17,591 nucleotides of DNA from JAFDZV01 sp966128725. Lineage in GTDB: Bacteria; Bacteroidota; Ignavibacteria; OLB7. Location: the NCBI GenBank assembly GCA_966128725.1, contig CBHYLN010000107.1, positions 1-17,591 of the forward strand, in the 5' to 3' direction. Each line of letters begins with the position of its first letter. The first letter of the stretch is position 1. The translations under genes and the position numbers were made by a program. Shown here in pieces: positions 15,908 to 17,591 of this stretch. The notes below the pieces were generated by a model that made no database searches, was not told where the DNA came from, and saw only the letters and a list, made by a program, of their open reading frames with translations.

Positions 15908-17591
15908 TCAATGCACAACCACAAGCGGCCTGGTTTCACAGCGATCGCCGCAGCGGACTGAAATGGAATACAGCCCGGCCGGCAACGTTGCGGTTTCAAT
16001 CTCGACCGAGGCGGCAACACCCGCCGTACACGGCACATCCTGCTGGTGTACCACGGTTCCGCGCGCGTCGCTCACGGCAACGTGGGCATTTGCCGTTTCG
16101 AGCACCTGGAACTCGATCCGGCACAACGCCCGTGCCGGGTTGGGGGCGGCCCACAGGCGTATGGCTGTTGCATCGGGCGCTGTTGCGGAGCGATCCACCG
16201 TGCTGATGCTCCCGCCATCATTGCCACCGTTACCACCATCATGTGGGCGAAGCTGTGCCGGCTTGGCGAACACGGTGGCGTTCAGCCGGACATTCTGTGG
16301 CAGGATCTGCACGAATCGCATTTCGACCCCGATCGTTTGGAACGGTGAGCTAGGGCGCCAGATGGCGTACTGATAGGTGCGCAGTTGCACCGTGCGCGAG
16401 TGGTCGTGGTGGATGCCGGGCACAATGCCGTTTCCACCCGTTCCGCTTGTCACCTCGCAGTAGCTGGTTTGATAGTTGGGCTGCGCCTTGCTCCAGCCAC
16501 TGTTACGCCCACCATATCCCCACGCGAAGATGGGATAACTGTCGTCGATATCCTGCTCCTGAATCGTGACCGAACCGGTGACCTCCCGCCGGTACACGCG
16601 GTACCAACCGGGCACCATGGGGTGGCGTGCATCGGCCACGTTGCGTTCAAAGCGGAACGCGCCCGGAAGAAGCTGCCAGATCCCATACGTCACCTGCTGC
16701 GTGGAGTAATGTACGGGACGGTATCCAAGCTCCGAGACGTAGTGGAACAGCGAGTCGGCCTGTAAGTGGCCCCATCCGGTTTCCGGGTCATACCCGGTCC
16801 AGTAGCTTGCATTCGGAATATTGTTGGTGCCGCAATCAAACGCCGTGGCCTTGATAACACCTTCGATATCCTCCATCTGTGTTGCGGCCCACGAGGGGTT
16901 CCCCGCGATGAAGCGATCGAGCGCTTCGGAGCGCAGCAATCCCATGACGCCGGCAACATGAGGGGCCGACGCCGATGTTCCTCCGAGCCGAGCATTTTCA
17001 TACGGAACTTCATTTCCGTCGCCGGTGTATCCTGTCGTGACCACTTCGGACTGACTTCCCGGTGCGAGGAGATCCATCCCGATACCGAAACTCGAATTAT
17101 CGTGACGCTTGCGGGTGTCGTACGCACCACCCACGCTTGTTACCCACGTTGCATCGTAACACGCCGGGTATTGGATCGCACCGGATGCACTGTTCCCACG
17201 CGATGCAACACAGTTGACATAGTTCTCGAAGGCATAGTTCACGGCACTGCGTTCGGCCTCGGAGTATGGCAGTGCCGGATCGCCGTAGCTCATGTTGGCG
17301 ATGTGAATGCCGTAGCCGTAGTTCCGGCCGTTGGCGCTTGCCTCGCGAAGCGCCGAAATAGAGTTCAGCTCGTCAAGCGTGAAACCGTTCGGATCATCGT
17401 CATACGCAACCCTGAGTCCAACCAGTTGAAGGCCCAGCGTGCCGCCGGGCCGTCCCCAGCCCCAGCCGCCACCGATTCCTGTGAATGCCCTGCACTCGTT
17501 CAACGAATCTTTGTCCGTCAAGTCGCCCACGATACCGTCGACTGCGGTCCCATGCATTGAGCGGCGGTAGAATTGCGCGTTGTTGCCGGTC
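15908..17591 (-). CDS. Secreted S8 family serine peptidase (subtilase) with T9SS sorting domain, 5' end beyond window
   Basis: The frame is open to the right edge: 560 residues are visible and 11 codons precede the Met at 17557, so that Met is not the start. It begins at the catalytic His region (SMHGTAVDGIVG, His13 of the visible part); the catalytic Asp and signal peptide must lie outside. The oxyanion Asn is in ASRGNSASG (Asn133) and the catalytic Ser in GGTSASAPHVAGV (Ser206), both intact. A beta-rich region of unknown fold follows (about 290-450), then a Gly/Asn linker (GGNGGNDGG). The type A sorting domain has PNPARALCRIEF and LPAGLYSISVRCG and ends in VVVH. The product should be an active endopeptidase exported by the T9SS to the surface or medium. 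The stop overlaps the beginning of the next gene, so it heads an operon with the lipoprotein. Confidence 0.93.
   Translation of the reverse strand, partial: TGNNAQFYRRSMHGTAVDGIVGDLTDKDSLNECRAFTGIGGGWGWGRPGGTLGLQLVGLRVAYDDDPNGFTLDELNSISALREASANGRNYGYGIHIANMSYGDPALPYSEAERSAVNYAFENYVNCVASRGNSASGAIQYPACYDATWVTSVGGAYDTRKRHDNSSFGIGMDLLAPGSQSEVVTTGYTGDGNEVPYENARLGGTSASAPHVAGVMGLLRSEALDRFIAGNPSWAATQMEDIEGVIKATAFDCGTNNIPNASYWTGYDPETGWGHLQADSLFHYVSELGYRPVHYSTQQVTYGIWQLLPGAFRFERNVADARHPMVPGWYRVYRREVTGSVTIQEQDIDDSYPIFAWGYGGRNSGWSKAQPNYQTSYCEVTSGTGGNGIVPGIHHDHSRTVQLRTYQYAIWRPSSPFQTIGVEMRFVQILPQNVRLNATVFAKPAQLRPHDGGNGGNDGGSISTVDRSATAPDATAIRLWAAPNPARALCRIEFQVLETANAHVAVSDARGTVVHQQDVPCTAGVAASVEIETATLPAGLYSISVRCGDRCETRPLVVVH

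Noticed and set aside
17524..17557. ATG at 17557 as the start of the S8 peptidase
   Set aside because: Eleven in-frame codons precede it to the window edge and it lies inside the catalytic His motif, so the gene continues beyond the window.

Overview
The window looks like a piece of a moderately GC-rich chromosome from the FCB group (Bacteroidota, Chlorobiota, Ignavibacteria or Kapabacteria-like). The main reason is that three predicted secreted proteins end in type IX secretion (T9SS) type A sorting domains: a subtilase, an IgGFc-binding/ASH-repeat surface protein and a small unknown protein. Many starts lack a clear Shine-Dalgarno, and one promoter candidate fits the Bacteroidota ATTG-N19-TAnnTTTG pattern. 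A more exact taxon cannot be given from the sequence alone. No rRNA, tRNA, CRISPR array, transposase or phage structural gene was seen.

Layout. Positions 1-1297 (minus strand) hold a T9SS-type secreted protein followed by a small Gly/Trp-rich lipoprotein that runs off the left edge. Positions 1298-1883 are non-coding and contain a good sigma70-like promoter and a six-copy 70-bp tandem array with a 211-bp higher-order duplication. Positions 1884-4628 (minus) encode a 914-residue patatin phospholipase fused to two POTRA-like modules and an outer-membrane beta-barrel. Divergent from it, 4840-6993 (plus) encodes a membrane-anchored PpiD/SurA-type peptidyl-prolyl isomerase, ended by a strong intrinsic terminator. 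It is followed by a class I SAM methyltransferase (7147-7884, plus).

Positions 8243-10159 are a compact accessory cassette on the minus strand with visibly lower GC than its surroundings. An unrecognised 215-residue protein overlaps by 4 nt an Xre-HTH/ImmA-IrrE metallopeptidase fusion. The pair has its own sigma70-like promoter (TTGGAT-N17-TATTAT) and a perfect 6-5-6 palindrome at the predicted transcription start. This is the layout expected of an autoregulated toxin-antitoxin or defence-type pair, and it is the best candidate here for an undescribed system.

Positions 10212-14141 (minus) encode the large IgGFc-binding/choice-of-anchor-D T9SS cargo protein. It is preceded by a roughly 600-nt non-coding stretch with several hairpins and short repeats. 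Positions 14742-17591 (minus) hold a T9SS-exported S8 serine peptidase, truncated by the right edge, closely followed by a lipoprotein with a TolB-like propeller look.

Read as a whole, the conserved part serves the cell envelope: outer-membrane phospholipase, periplasmic folding catalyst, exported peptidase, surface adhesin-like protein and lipoproteins. One mobile-looking two-gene regulatory/defence cassette is inserted into it. The long ORFs antisense to these genes are shadows of high-GC codon usage.
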